A stretch of 64,000 nucleotides of DNA. Source: Microlunatus soli. GTDB lineage: Bacteria > Actinomycetota > Actinomycetes > Propionibacteriales > Propionibacteriaceae. The notes beneath the pieces were generated by a model. That model saw nothing but the letters and a program-made list of their open reading frames with translations, was not told the DNA's origin and made no database searches. Both the position numbers and the translations under genes were made by a program. Below, piece by piece: positions 42,370 to 51,714 of the stretch. The stretch covers positions 3,286,001 to 3,350,000 of the forward strand of contig NZ_LT629772.1 in NCBI RefSeq assembly GCF_900105385.1, written 5' to 3'. Positions within the stretch are counted from its first letter, which is position 1. Each line of letters starts with the position of its first letter.

Positions 42370-43944
42370 TCAGTCGACGCGCAGGCTCTCGAAGTCGGTC
42401 GAGCCGGGCAACCGTACGGTGAACTCCGCACCGCCCTGTGCCGACCGGCCGGCCCGGATAGTGCCGCCGTGCCGGGCGACGGCCTGCGCGACGATCGACA
42501 GACCGAGCCCGGTGCCTGGGGTGTTGCGGGAGGTGTCGGCGCGATAGAACCGGTCGAAGATGTGCGGCAGATCCTGCTCGGCGATGCCCGAACCCTCATC
42601 GGCGACCCGGAGCCGGTCACCCTCCAGCTGGACCCGGACGGTGCCGCCCGGCGGGCTCCACTTGACCGCGTTGTCCAGCAGGTTGGTGACCGCCCGTTCC
42701 AGGGTGTCGGCCTCACCGACCAGATAGAACGGGTTCAGCTCGACGTCGAATTTCAGACCCGGGCCGCGCCGCCGTACGCGTTCCAGGGCGGCGTTCACGA
42801 CATCGCGGAAGTCGATCGGCTCCGGCGCGGGTTTGACCTGATCGTCACGGGCCAGCTGGACCAGATCGCCGATCAGACTGGTGAATTCGGCCAACTGCGC
42901 GGTGACGTCGGCCAGGATCTCGGCCCGCGCCTGCTCCGGCAGATGGCCCTGCTTCTGGTCGGCCTGCAGCAGCTCGATGTTGGTCCGCAGGCTGGTCAGC
43001 GGCGTCCGCAGCTCATGCCCGGCATCACCGATCAGCCGCCGCTGCCGTTCCCGGGACTGCTCCAGCGACGTCAGCATCTTGTTGAACGACTCGGCCAGCC
43101 GGGACAGCTCGTCGTTGCCGGTGACCGGGATCGGATCAAGATCGTCGGTGTCGGCGACGTGCTCGGTCGCCGCGGTCAGCCGGCGCACCGGACGCAGCCC
43201 GGACCTGGCCACCGCCGATCCGGCGATCGCCGCCCAGACCACACCGGCGGCACCGAAGATCACCAACACCAGCCAGAGCGAGCTGAGCACCAGGTTGGTC
43301 GGCCGCAGCGGCCGACCCAGCACCAGTGCCAGTTCCGAATTCGGCACCGGGACGGCGACCACCCGATACGGCTCGCCGTTGGACGCGGTCGCCGACCGCA
43401 CCGAACGGCTACTACCCAGCCGGGCGACCGACAGCTCCTCCGGACCCGGCTGCAACGCGATCTGCTCCTGCGGCAGCTGATAGACCTGCCCGTCGGCCCG
43501 GATCAGGGCCGCGCTGGCGTTGGCAGCGCGGACCGCGGCCGCGGTGGTCTCGTCCAGGTTCTGCGGATCGTCGCCGACCGAGGTGGCCACCGTGGTGGCA
43601 AGATCAAGAAGCCCGGAGTCGAGTTGCTGATACAGCGCAACCCGGGTCGTCAGGTACGCTGCCGCACCGGTCACCGCAACCGCCAGGGCGACCGCGACCG
43701 CCGTCAGCACGGTGACCCGGGTCTGCAGCGAGAAGGTGCGCAGGAAGGACCGGAACCGCAGGATCAACGAACCCGGGATGACCAGCTGAGTACCCCGGAT
43801 CCGCAACACCCGCGGCTCCGGCGGGCCCCACCGTTCGAGATCGTCCCCGGTGGAGTCGTCGCGGCTGGGTTCGTCCCGGCCCGCGATGTCCCGGCCCGCA
43901 GTCTCCCGGCCCGGTTCCTCGCGGCCCGGATCGTTGTCGGCCAT
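42370..43944 (-). CDS. mprB: Sensor histidine kinase, MprB-like
   Basis: The 524-residue protein has a charged N-terminal cytosolic tail with repeated GRD/GRE units (residues 7-30), a first membrane helix (about 80-100), an extracellular sensor region (about 101-215), a second helix (about 220-242), HAMP, HisKA with RRLIGDAGHELRTPLTSLRT (His310), and a HATPase with N-box LLDNAVKWS and G-boxes DEGSGI and GTGLGLSIVAQ. The GDAGHELRTPL string and the partner gene are typical of mycobacterial MprB, the envelope stress sensor. It lies 35 bp after its response regulator. Confidence 0.9.
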   Translation of the reverse strand: MADNDPGREEPGRETAGRDIAGRDEPSRDDSTGDDLERWGPPEPRVLRIRGTQLVIPGSLILRFRSFLRTFSLQTRVTVLTAVAVALAVAVTGAAAYLTTRVALYQQLDSGLLDLATTVATSVGDDPQNLDETTAAAVRAANASAALIRADGQVYQLPQEQIALQPGPEELSVARLGSSRSVRSATASNGEPYRVVAVPVPNSELALVLGRPLRPTNLVLSSLWLVLVIFGAAGVVWAAIAGSAVARSGLRPVRRLTAATEHVADTDDLDPIPVTGNDELSRLAESFNKMLTSLEQSRERQRRLIGDAGHELRTPLTSLRTNIELLQADQKQGHLPEQARAEILADVTAQLAEFTSLIGDLVQLARDDQVKPAPEPIDFRDVVNAALERVRRRGPGLKFDVELNPFYLVGEADTLERAVTNLLDNAVKWSPPGGTVRVQLEGDRLRVADEGSGIAEQDLPHIFDRFYRADTSRNTPGTGLGLSIVAQAVARHGGTIRAGRSAQGGAEFTVRLPGSTDFESLRVD

Positions 43945-43979
43945 CGCCGATCACGACCCGCCGGTGAAGTCGCTGCGGA

Positions 43980-44696
43980 TCACGGGGGCGTCTCGCGGAG
44001 CACGTAGCCGACCCCGCGGACGGTGTGGATCAGCCTCGGCTCGTCCTCGGCCTCGGTCTTGCGCCGCAGATAGCCGATGTAGACCTCGAGCGAATTGGCG
44101 GTGGTCGGGAAGTCGAAGCCCCAGACCTCGTTCAGCAGCCAGGAGCGTTCCAGCACCCGCCGCGGATGCTCCATGAAGGCTTCCAGCAGGGCGAACTCGG
44201 TCCGGGTCAGGGTGATCGCGCGGCCACCACGGACCACCTCACGGGTCTGGATGTTCAGCGCCAGATCGCTGAAGCTCAGGCTGTCGGCGGACGGATCGGC
44301 CGAATCGGCGACCGTGCCGGCCCGCCGGACCAGGGCCCGCAGCCGGGCCAGCAACTCGTCCAGTGCGAACGGCTTGACCAGATAGTCGTCGGCGCCGGCA
44401 TCCAGACCGTCGACCCGATCGCCGACCGCGTCCCGCGCGGTGAGCACCAGGATCGGCACGTCGTTGCCCGCCGAACGCAGCATCCGAGTGGTCTCCAGCC
44501 CGTCCAACTTCGGCATCATCACGTCCATGATCACCGCGTCCGGGCGGACCGCGCCGAGCCGGGCCATCGCCTCCAGACCGTCCCCGGCCGTGGTCACCTG
44601 ATACCCGCTGTAAGCCAGCGAACGGCGCAGTGACTCCCGGACCGACTGATCGTCGTCGACCACCAGTACGTGCATGTCCGCGTTCTGACCCGACAT
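43980..44696 (-). CDS. mprA: OmpR-family response regulator, MprA-like
   Basis: The 238-residue protein has a receiver domain with acidic pocket VVDDD (near residues 13-15), phospho-acceptor Asp58 ([12 protein letters not shown]) and Lys near 107 ([14 protein letters not shown]). A winged-helix output domain follows (about 140-235; [41 protein letters not shown]). Close resemblance of [14 protein letters not shown] and [19 protein letters not shown] to MprA supports the name. ATG 44696 is selected because GGGAG lies 5 bases upstream. Phosphorylation by the adjacent kinase should control envelope-stress genes. Confidence 0.9.
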   Translation of the reverse strand: MSGQNADMHVLVVDDDQSVRESLRRSLAYSGYQVTTAGDGLEAMARLGAVRPDAVIMDVMMPKLDGLETTRMLRSAGNDVPILVLTARDAVGDRVDGLDAGADDYLVKPFALDELLARLRALVRRAGTVADSADPSADSLSFSDLALNIQTREVVRGGRAITLTRTEFALLEAFMEHPRRVLERSWLLNEVWGFDFPTTANSLEVYIGYLRRKTEAEDEPRLIHTVRGVGYVLRETPP

Positions 44697-44736
44697 CTGA
44701 CTCCCGATCCGCTTCCGTTGGCCGATCCTGTTGTGC

Positions 44737-45396
44737 CTAGCTTCCGGTGCACCCATCTTGCCCGACCGGACGGCTGATCGCGGTGAGCAGCGCCTCCATC
44801 GGGCCCGGGTCGACCGCCGATTCGGTCAGCAGAGCGGTCAGCTCGATCCGGGACGCGCAGGCGTGCAGCATCGAGATCGCGGTCCGGTAGTCGACGGTGA
44901 ACTCGATACCGATCGCGGTCAGTGCCTGCTCGACCAGATGACCGAGGCTGTCGTACAGCTGGTTCAGGTAGGCACTGTACGGAGCCCGCAGCTCGGGACG
45001 GCGGATGGCGTACAGATCCATCTCGTGCCGAGCCAGCACCTCGGCCGGTTCCTTGGCGACGTCGCCGAACATCGTGCTCAAGGCCAGATTGATGAGCATC
45101 CCGGGCTGGTTCCCGCGCTCGGCGGCGTTGTCCACCAAGGTCACCGAGATCTCCCGGACCTTCTCTCGGGCGTCCTCGGCGTCGCGCTGAACCATCGCCA
45201 GCACGAGGTCGTCCTTGTCGGTGAAGTTCGAGTAGAACGCGCCCCGGGTGAAGCCCGCTGCTTCGCAGATCTCCTCGACGCTGGCGCCGATGATGCCGCG
45301 TTCGGCGAACACACCGACCGCTCCGGCCATCAGACGGTCCCGAGTCTGGGCACGACGAGCGGACGGTGCCGGTGTGCTGGCGGCCGTCTTCGTCAT
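44737..45396 (-). CDS. TetR family regulator
   Basis: The 219-residue protein has a TetR N-terminal domain: [20 protein letters not shown], then helix-turn-helix [20 protein letters not shown] with [12 protein letters not shown] (about residues 15-75). The C-terminal part is helical, with no ligand evident. It is the first gene of the minus-strand cluster (40 bp before mprA) and diverges from the MMPL/YhgE operon. Three overlapping GTATC-type dyads between the two start codons are likely operator sites. It probably represses the exporter and perhaps its own cluster. Confidence 0.9.
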   Translation of the reverse strand: MTKTAASTPAPSARRAQTRDRLMAGAVGVFAERGIIGASVEEICEAAGFTRGAFYSNFTDKDDLVLAMVQRDAEDAREKVREISVTLVDNAAERGNQPGMLINLALSTMFGDVAKEPAEVLARHEMDLYAIRRPELRAPYSAYLNQLYDSLGHLVEQALTAIGIEFTVDYRTAISMLHACASRIELTALLTESAVDPGPMEALLTAISRPVGQDGCTGS

Positions 45397-45511
45397 CTAC
45401 CCATTCCTACCCGTGTCGAGGCCGGACATCTCGAGTCGGCGGCTTTCCGGCTCGCCGCCCCGTTCGTCGCACGACCTTAGCGGCAGATGTGGGCCACGTC
45501 TCGTTCCGGTT

Positions 45512-45546
45512 GGATACACATCTGTATCCGGATACAGTACTGTATC
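45512..45546. promoter_or_regulatory. Triple overlapping operator dyads upstream of the MMPL gene
   Basis: GGATACA-N4-TGTATCC (45512-45529), CTGTATCCGGATACAG (45522-45537) and GATACAGTACTGTATC (45531-45546) are all perfect palindromes that share half-sites. They lie 71 bp before the MMPL start and 116 bp from the TetR start. Stacked half-sites suggest cooperative TetR binding. Confidence 0.7.
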
Positions 45547-45616
45547 GAAACGACGCGGGGTCCAACGGGGGAGCCTGCACAGTTGCGATCACGAGCGGGT
45601 GCGTCGGAAGGCTCAG

Positions 45617-48367
45617 ATGTCCTCATTTCTGTACGGCCTCGGCCGGGCTGCCTTCCGGCACCGGTTCCGCGTCCTCGGGGTCTGGCTGGCGATCCTGGTG
45701 CTCGCCGGTCTCGGCGCGCTCGGTCTCGGCAAGACCTTCGACAACGCGTTCACCCTGCCCGGGACCTCCTCCCAGCAGGCGTTGACGCAGCTGGAGCACA
45801 CCTTCCCCCAGGTCAGCGGTGCCTCGGCCCAAGTGATCATGGTCGCTCCCGACGGTGAGTCGGTCCGCGATGCCGAGGTCCGAGACGCGATCGACGACGC
45901 GGTCGCCGACTACAAGAAGATGGACCAGGTCGCGGCGGCGGCATCGCCGTTCGACAAGAACGCCGGCGACGCGATCGCGGAGGGGGGCAAGGCGGCGCTG
46001 ATCAGTGTCCAGCTCGACGGCCAGCGGGCCGACATCACCGAAGAAACCACCGAACAGCTGACCAAGATCACCGAGCAACTCCAGCAAGCGGTCCCGGGAT
46101 CGCAGGCCTCGGTCGGAGGCGACGCCTTCAGCATGGACTCGGTCGAGCTGAGCATCACCGAGGTGGTCGGCGTCGTCGTCGCCCTGGTGGTGCTGCTGAT
46201 CACCCTCGGATCGTTCGTCGCCGCCGGAATGCCGCTGCTGAACGCGATCCTCGGTGTCATCATCACCATGGCCGGCATCATGGCTGCCACCGGAGTGGCC
46301 AAGATCAACTCCTCCACGCCGATGCTGGCCCTGATGCTCGGCCTGGCCGTCGGCATCGACTATGCGCTCTTCATCATCTCCCGGCACCGTGATCAGCTGG
46401 CCGACGGGATGGACGCCGAGGAGTCGACCGCCCGCTCGGTCGCCACCGCCGGATCGGCGGTGGTCTTTGCCGGGCTGACGGTGATGATCGCGCTGGCCGG
46501 CCTGTCGGTCGCCGGCATCCCGTTCCTGACCACGATGGGCATTGCTGCGGCGATCGGCGTCGCCGTCGCCGTCGCGATCGCCCTCACCCTGCTGCCGGCC
46601 ATGCTCGGCCTGGCCGGTGAACGGCTCCGACCCAAGCCCCGCCGGGCCAAGCAGAAGGCCGCCCGACAGGCACAGGACCCGTCAGCGCTGCGAGGTGCTC
46701 AGCGGTTCTTCTCCGGCTGGGTGAAGATCGCGACCAAGATCCCGATCCTGACCGTCGTGGTGGTGATCGGTGGCCTCGGCGCCCTGGCGCTGCCGGCACG
46801 CGGGCTGGAGCTGGCACTGCCCGACAACGGCAGTGCGGCAGCCGGTTCACCGGCCAGGGTCACCTACGATCTGGTCGCCAAGTATTACGGTGCGGGACAG
46901 AACGCGCCGTTGATCGTGACCGCCGACATCGTCACCTCCGACGATCCGCTCGGTGTGATGGACGACCTGAAGTCCGAGATCGAGGACCTGCCGGGCGTGG
47001 CCCGGGTGCCGCTGGCGACGCCGAACCAGAATGCCGACACCGGCATCGTTCAGGTGGTGCCGACCTCGGCCGGTGACTCCGAGCAGACCAAGCAGCTCGT
47101 CCAGCGGATCCGTGATCTTGCCCCCGGGTTCGAGGACGAACACGGCACCGCGGTGAACGTCACCGGCACCACGGCGATCCAGATCGACGTCTCCGATCAG
47201 CTCGGCAAGGCGCTGCTGCCGTTCGGCATCCTGGTCGTCGGGTTGTCACTGGTGCTGCTGATGATGGTGTTCCGCTCGATCGCAGTGCCGCTGAAGGCGG
47301 CCGTCGGCTACCTGCTCAGCGTCGGAGCATCGTTCGGGGTCGTGTCGCTGGTCTTCCAGCACGGCTTCCTGGCCGACCTGCTCAACGTGGACAAACAAGG
47401 GCCCGTGCTCAGCTTCCTGCCGATCATCCTGATGGGCATCCTGTTCGGGCTGGCGATGGACTACGAGGTCTTCCTGGTCTCCCGGATCCGCGAGGACTAC
47501 GTGCACGGCGGCGACGCGCAGCGGGCGATCCGGACCGGCTTCATCAGCTCGGCCCGGGTGGTGACCGCGGCCGCGGTGATCATGTTCGCGGTGTTCGCCG
47601 CCTTCATTCCCGAAGGCGACTCGACGATCAAGGCGATCGCCGTCGGGCTGGCGACCGGCGTCTTCGTCGACGCCTTCATCGTCCGAATGACACTGGTGCC
47701 AGCCGTGCTTGCCCTGTTGGGCAAGACCGCCTGGCGGCTGCCGGCCTGGATCGACAAGCGGCTGCCGTCGTTCGACGTCGAGGGCGCCGAGTTGGAGCAT
47801 CTGGTGGCGTTGCGGGACTGGCCGGAGCCGGACAGCACGGCACTGATCAGCGCCGAAGGGCTGACGGTCCGGGTCGAACGCCAAGGACGCAGCGAGTTGA
47901 TCTTCGACCGCACCGACGTCGCTCTGCAGCCCGGGCAGCTGCTGGTTGTCGAGGGCAGCGACGTGGCCCGTTCGGCGTTGCTCTGGACACTGTCGGGACG
48001 GATGCGTCCGAGCACCGGCTCGGTCAAGTCGCTCGGTCTGGTGCTGCCGCAGCAGGCCGGCGGCGTACGGCGTCGCAGCCGGCTGATCGATCTGGCCACG
48101 ACCGATGATCAGGTCGGTGCGCTGTCCGCCGCGCGTGATCGGCGGACGCCGTTGATCATGGTCGACCACGTCGAACGGATCGCCGCCGGGCCGGCGTCCG
48201 CGGCACTGTCGGAATTGATCACCGATTGCGCCACCGGTGGCCGTGGGTTGGTGCTCGCAGTGGCCGATCTCGCTGCCGTGGAAGGAAATCTGCCGGAGAG
48301 CTACCTACGGCTCCGGCTGGCGCCGGTAGAAGCGCCCGAATACGAGTTGTCAGGAGTCAGGGTATGA
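45617..48367 (+). CDS. MMPL/RND transporter with C-terminal degenerate ABC-ATPase-like domain
   Basis: The 916-residue protein has a duplicated MMPL transporter core (helix 1, soluble loop, five helices; repeated). GLAVGIDYALFIISRHRDQL and FGLAMDYEVFLVSRIREDY mark the central helices of each half. After helix 12 (about residue 715) a soluble domain (about 741-910) starts ALISAEGLTVRVERQGRSEL and has LVVEGSDVARSALLWTLSGR (about 776-795), the Walker A position with G-K changed to A-R. It continues with LVLPQQ (Q-loop-like) and PLIMVDHVE (Walker B-like, about 845), but has no LSGGQ signature. This resembles a degenerated ABC ATPase. Its stop overlaps the YhgE start by 4 bp. Probably an envelope lipid or drug exporter. 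Confidence 0.85.
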   Translation: MSSFLYGLGRAAFRHRFRVLGVWLAILVLAGLGALGLGKTFDNAFTLPGTSSQQALTQLEHTFPQVSGASAQVIMVAPDGESVRDAEVRDAIDDAVADYKKMDQVAAAASPFDKNAGDAIAEGGKAALISVQLDGQRADITEETTEQLTKITEQLQQAVPGSQASVGGDAFSMDSVELSITEVVGVVVALVVLLITLGSFVAAGMPLLNAILGVIITMAGIMAATGVAKINSSTPMLALMLGLAVGIDYALFIISRHRDQLADGMDAEESTARSVATAGSAVVFAGLTVMIALAGLSVAGIPFLTTMGIAAAIGVAVAVAIALTLLPAMLGLAGERLRPKPRRAKQKAARQAQDPSALRGAQRFFSGWVKIATKIPILTVVVVIGGLGALALPARGLELALPDNGSAAAGSPARVTYDLVAKYYGAGQNAPLIVTADIVTSDDPLGVMDDLKSEIEDLPGVARVPLATPNQNADTGIVQVVPTSAGDSEQTKQLVQRIRDLAPGFEDEHGTAVNVTGTTAIQIDVSDQLGKALLPFGILVVGLSLVLLMMVFRSIAVPLKAAVGYLLSVGASFGVVSLVFQHGFLADLLNVDKQGPVLSFLPIILMGILFGLAMDYEVFLVSRIREDYVHGGDAQRAIRTGFISSARVVTAAAVIMFAVFAAFIPEGDSTIKAIAVGLATGVFVDAFIVRMTLVPAVLALLGKTAWRLPAWIDKRLPSFDVEGAELEHLVALRDWPEPDSTALISAEGLTVRVERQGRSELIFDRTDVALQPGQLLVVEGSDVARSALLWTLSGRMRPSTGSVKSLGLVLPQQAGGVRRRSRLIDLATTDDQVGALSAARDRRTPLIMVDHVERIAAGPASAALSELITDCATGGRGLVLAVADLAAVEGNLPESYLRLRLAPVEAPEYELSGVRV

Positions 48368-51240
48368 AGACCGTGTTCGGACTGGAGCGGACGACCGGAA
48401 GTCGTCGGTTGTCCTGGGTGTCCTTGGTCGGAGTGCTCCTGGTACCGATCCTGATCGCCGCCGGATTCCTGGCGGCCACCTGGGACTCCAGCTCGCGCTG
48501 GCACAAGGTGCAGGCGGCGATCGTCAACAACGATGACGGTGCCAAGATCAACGGGCAGTTGGTGCCATTGGGCCGGCAACTGTCCGGCGGTCTGGTCGAC
48601 GGTGGCTCCGACGGCGACGACAAGGCGGTGAACAACTTCGACTGGGTGATCACCGATGCCGACGACGCCGCCGACGGGCTGGCCTCGGGACAGTACGCGG
48701 CCGTGGTGACGATCCCGAAGGACTTCTCCAAGAACGCGACGTCCTACTCCCACAACGACGGCGACAAGGCCGAGCAGGCGACCCTGGACATCGCCACCTC
48801 GAAGGTGTCCGGGATCACCGACTCCGCGATCGGGCAGGCGATCTCCAGTACCGCCGTGCAGACCATGAACACCGAGCTCACCAAGCAGTATCTGGGCAAT
48901 CTCTATCTCGGCTTCAACCAGACCGCCGACGGGATGAAGAAGTCGGCCGACGGTGCCGCCAAGCTGTCCGACGGCTCCAGCCAACTCAGCGACGGCATCG
49001 GCAAGTCCGCCGACGGCTCGGCCAAGCTCACCGACGGTCTGGACCAACTGGGTACGGGCACCAAGCAGTTGGCCGGGGGGCTGCACCAGACCGATTCCGG
49101 CGCATCGCAGCTGGCTGACGGCACGTCCGGCCTGGCCGACGGGATCAAGCAGACCGATGCCGGCGTGGTGAAGCTCGACAACGGCGTCGCCACCTTGGAC
49201 AAGTCCACCGGCGCCTTCGTCGACGGCGTCCAGCAGACCGCCGACGGCGTCGACAGCTACACCGGCGGGGTGCAGAAGTACGTCAACGGCGTCGGCCAGT
49301 ACGCCGACGGCGTCAACTCCTACGTCGGCGGCGTCGAACAGCTCGCCGGGGGAGTGCCCGGCTACGTCGACGGCGTCAGCTCCTACGTCGGCGGCGCCAA
49401 TCAGTTGCTCGGCGGTGTCGGGCAGTATGCCGACGGTGTCGATCAGTACGCCTCCGGTGTTGATCAATACGCGACCGGGGTGAAGAAGTTCACCGGCGGG
49501 ATCAGCGAGTACACCGACGGCGTCAGCGGTTACGTCGGCGGCGTCAACAAGTACAGCAACGGTGTCGACAGCTACCTCACCGAAGGCGTCGCCCCGTACG
49601 TGACCGGGGTCAAGGACTACGCCGGTGGCGTCGACCAATACGCCGGTGGAGTCAGGGACTACGTCAAGGGTGTCAACCAGACACCGGACCAGGTCGCCGA
49701 CGGAGTCACCAGCCCGGAGTCCCTCCAGGCCGCCTGTGCGCAAGCCGGCCTGACCGGCAAGGACTGCGTGAACTTCCAGAACGGGATGAAGGCCGGCGCC
49801 AACGGTACGGCGGACGGTGTCACCTCGGCGCTCAAGGAGCCGGGCCAGAAGATCAGGTCCGGCGCCGACGATCTGCAGGACGGTTCGGACAAGATCAGCA
49901 GCGGCAGTGACGGTGTCCTCGACGGCGCTGACAAGACGACCGCGGGCGGGAAGGAGCTGCGCGCCGGTGGCAAGGACCTGAAGGACGGCGGCAAGCCGCT
50001 CACGTCCGGCGCGTCCAAGCTGAGCACGTCCTCGACCAAGATCATCGAGGGATCGGACAAGATCAGCGGCGGCGCCGATCAGCTCTCCGGGGGCGCCGCC
50101 AAGCTGACCACAGGCGGCGAGCAGCTGATCACTGGCGGCGACAAGCTCAGCAGCGGTGCCGAACAGCTCGGGCAGAACGCTCCCAAGATCAAGAAGGGCG
50201 CCGATCAGCTGTCCGGCAAGAACGCCGATCAACTGGTGTCCGGCGGTGATCAACTCAGCACCGGCGCCACCAAACTGGCCGACGGCGCCAAGCAGCTCGG
50301 CACCGGGATCAGCGGACTGCACACCGGCACCAGCAAGCTCGCCGACGGGACCGGCAAGCTGGCCACCGGCGCAACCCAACTGAACACCGGCGCCCAGAAG
50401 CTGGCCGACGGCACCGGCAAGCTGGCCGAAGCCGGTGATCAACTTGCCAGCGGGACCGCACAGTCGGCTAAGGGATCGGCGCAGCTGACGGACGGGCTGA
50501 AGAAGCTCGACGACGGCGGCAAGACCCTGTCCGACGGGACGGCCGACCTGGCCGACGGGCTGCAGAAGGGCGCGGACCAGCTGCCGTCGTACTCCAAGAA
50601 CGACCGCACCCAGCTGTCCAAGGTCGCCAGCGCACCGGTCAGCACCGACCAGACCGATGAGCTCTTCTCCAACGTCGTCACCACCACCCTGCTGATGGCG
50701 CTGGCGTTGTGGATCGGCGGGCTCGCGACCTACCTGGTGGTCCGCGCGGTGCCGCGGGACGCGTTCGGTTCGTCGAAGTCCGCCGCCCGGCTCGCGCTCG
50801 AAGGCGTTGCCCCGGGGGCGATCATCGGAGCGATCCAGGCCGTGGTGTTGTCGATCATGCTGACCGCCTTGCTCGACCTGTCGGCCGGCCGCTTCCTGGG
50901 CCTGCTCGGCTTCGGGCTACTGGCGGCCGCGGCGTTCGCAGCCCTCAACCACGCCCTGGTCGCCTGGTTCGGCGGCGTCGGCCGCTTCATCTCGCTGGCC
51001 GTCGTGGTGCTGTCGGCCGCGGCGTCACTGACCAATGCGTTGCCGGCCTTCTTCGACACGATCCGGCCCTGGCTGCCGCTGACCCCGGCACTCGACGGGA
51101 TCCGCGCGATCGTCACCGGGGCGTCGGCCGGAAGCCAGGTCGGCGTGCTGATCGGCTGGCTGGTGATCGGCGCGGCCGCCGGCATCCTCGCCGTCGCCCG
51201 CCGTCGGATGGCACCATCCGCGGCCCCCGCCACCCCCTGA
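48364..51240 (+). CDS. YhgE/Pip family protein with 22 heptad repeats
   Basis: The 958-residue protein has an N-terminal membrane helix (about 15-40), a conserved VQAAIVNNDDGAKINGQLVP start of the YhgE domain, a long extracytoplasmic region, and five or six C-terminal helices (about 780-950) with the Pip-like AALNHALVAWFGGVGRFISL. Residues 285-439 are 22 heptads of type Y-x-x-G-V-x-x, and about 180-280 and 500-740 are runs of L-x-D-G/G-A-x-x-L repeats, all predicted to form rods or coiled coils. YhgE/Pip proteins are membrane scaffolds or phage-infection proteins of unclear transport role. Coupling to the MMPL gene by a 4-bp overlap suggests a joint envelope complex. Confidence 0.87.
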   Translation: MKTVFGLERTTGSRRLSWVSLVGVLLVPILIAAGFLAATWDSSSRWHKVQAAIVNNDDGAKINGQLVPLGRQLSGGLVDGGSDGDDKAVNNFDWVITDADDAADGLASGQYAAVVTIPKDFSKNATSYSHNDGDKAEQATLDIATSKVSGITDSAIGQAISSTAVQTMNTELTKQYLGNLYLGFNQTADGMKKSADGAAKLSDGSSQLSDGIGKSADGSAKLTDGLDQLGTGTKQLAGGLHQTDSGASQLADGTSGLADGIKQTDAGVVKLDNGVATLDKSTGAFVDGVQQTADGVDSYTGGVQKYVNGVGQYADGVNSYVGGVEQLAGGVPGYVDGVSSYVGGANQLLGGVGQYADGVDQYASGVDQYATGVKKFTGGISEYTDGVSGYVGGVNKYSNGVDSYLTEGVAPYVTGVKDYAGGVDQYAGGVRDYVKGVNQTPDQVADGVTSPESLQAACAQAGLTGKDCVNFQNGMKAGANGTADGVTSALKEPGQKIRSGADDLQDGSDKISSGSDGVLDGADKTTAGGKELRAGGKDLKDGGKPLTSGASKLSTSSTKIIEGSDKISGGADQLSGGAAKLTTGGEQLITGGDKLSSGAEQLGQNAPKIKKGADQLSGKNADQLVSGGDQLSTGATKLADGAKQLGTGISGLHTGTSKLADGTGKLATGATQLNTGAQKLADGTGKLAEAGDQLASGTAQSAKGSAQLTDGLKKLDDGGKTLSDGTADLADGLQKGADQLPSYSKNDRTQLSKVASAPVSTDQTDELFSNVVTTTLLMALALWIGGLATYLVVRAVPRDAFGSSKSAARLALEGVAPGAIIGAIQAVVLSIMLTALLDLSAGRFLGLLGFGLLAAAAFAALNHALVAWFGGVGRFISLAVVVLSAAASLTNALPAFFDTIRPWLPLTPALDGIRAIVTGASAGSQVGVLIGWLVIGAAAGILAVARRRMAPSAAPATP
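49216..49680 (+). repeat. 22 x 21-bp coding repeat
   Basis: Twenty-one-base units encode Y-[AV]-[DG]-G-V-x-x heptads in frame (one unit has an extra codon at YLTEGVAP). Units are diverged, not identical, indicating old amplification under selection for the amino-acid pattern. Confidence 0.8.
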
Positions 51241-51246
51241 CCGTTC

Positions 51247-51308
51247 CCGCGCACCTTCGGTGTCCCCGCGCAGGCTGCAGCCCGCGCCGGAACACCGAAA
51301 GTGCGCGG
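51247..51308. terminator. Extended dyad downstream of YhgE
   Basis: 51247-51263 (CCGCGCACCTTCGGTGT) pairs with 51292-51308 with one mismatch, and the interior pairs further around the palindrome GGCTGCAGCC. It begins just after the YhgE stop and is a likely transcript end. Confidence 0.6.
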
Positions 51309-51357
51309 CAACCGAGGGGTTAGGGTTGGCTGGGAAGCCAGCAGACAGGGAGGGACG

Positions 51358-51714
51358 ATGGCGCGGGACCGAGGACAGCTCGAGGCCGATGTGATGCATC
51401 GGCTGTGGGCTGCCGACGCGCCCCGGACCGCCAAGCAGCTGCAGGCCGACTTCGGCGACGATGCGCCGGCGATCACGACGCTGCTGACCGTGCTCGACCG
51501 GCTCGGCCGCAAGGGGCTGGTGGCGCGCTCCGATGCCCGTACCAACATCACCTTCAGCGCCACCCGATCGGAATCCGATCACGCCGTGGAGGCGATGCTC
51601 ACCTCGCTGCAGGCCACCGGAGACCGGGAGGCCGTCCTGCTTCGGTTTGCCGGCGACCTGGACAACGAGGACGCGGAGCTGCTGCGTCGAGCACTGGCCG
51701 GCCGGGGTCGATGA
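51358..51714 (+). CDS. BlaI/MecI/CopY family regulator
   Basis: The 118-residue protein has the winged helix of penicillinase-repressor type regulators: ARDRGQLEADVMHRLWAADA, TAKQLQADFGDDAPAITTLL (recognition helix) and VLDRLGRKGLVARSDARTNI (wing), with a short dimerisation tail. Such repressors are inactivated when a cognate M56 protease cleaves them. The next gene (overlap ATGA, 51711-51714) is such an M56 protein. AGGGAGG precedes the ATG. Confidence 0.9.
   Translation: MARDRGQLEADVMHRLWAADAPRTAKQLQADFGDDAPAITTLLTVLDRLGRKGLVARSDARTNITFSATRSESDHAVEAMLTSLQATGDREAVLLRFAGDLDNEDAELLRRALAGRGR

Noticed and set aside
49216-49680. Possible CRISPR-like or non-coding tandem array
   Set aside because: The 21-bp units keep one reading frame, diverge at synonymous positions, have no spacers, and encode protein heptads.
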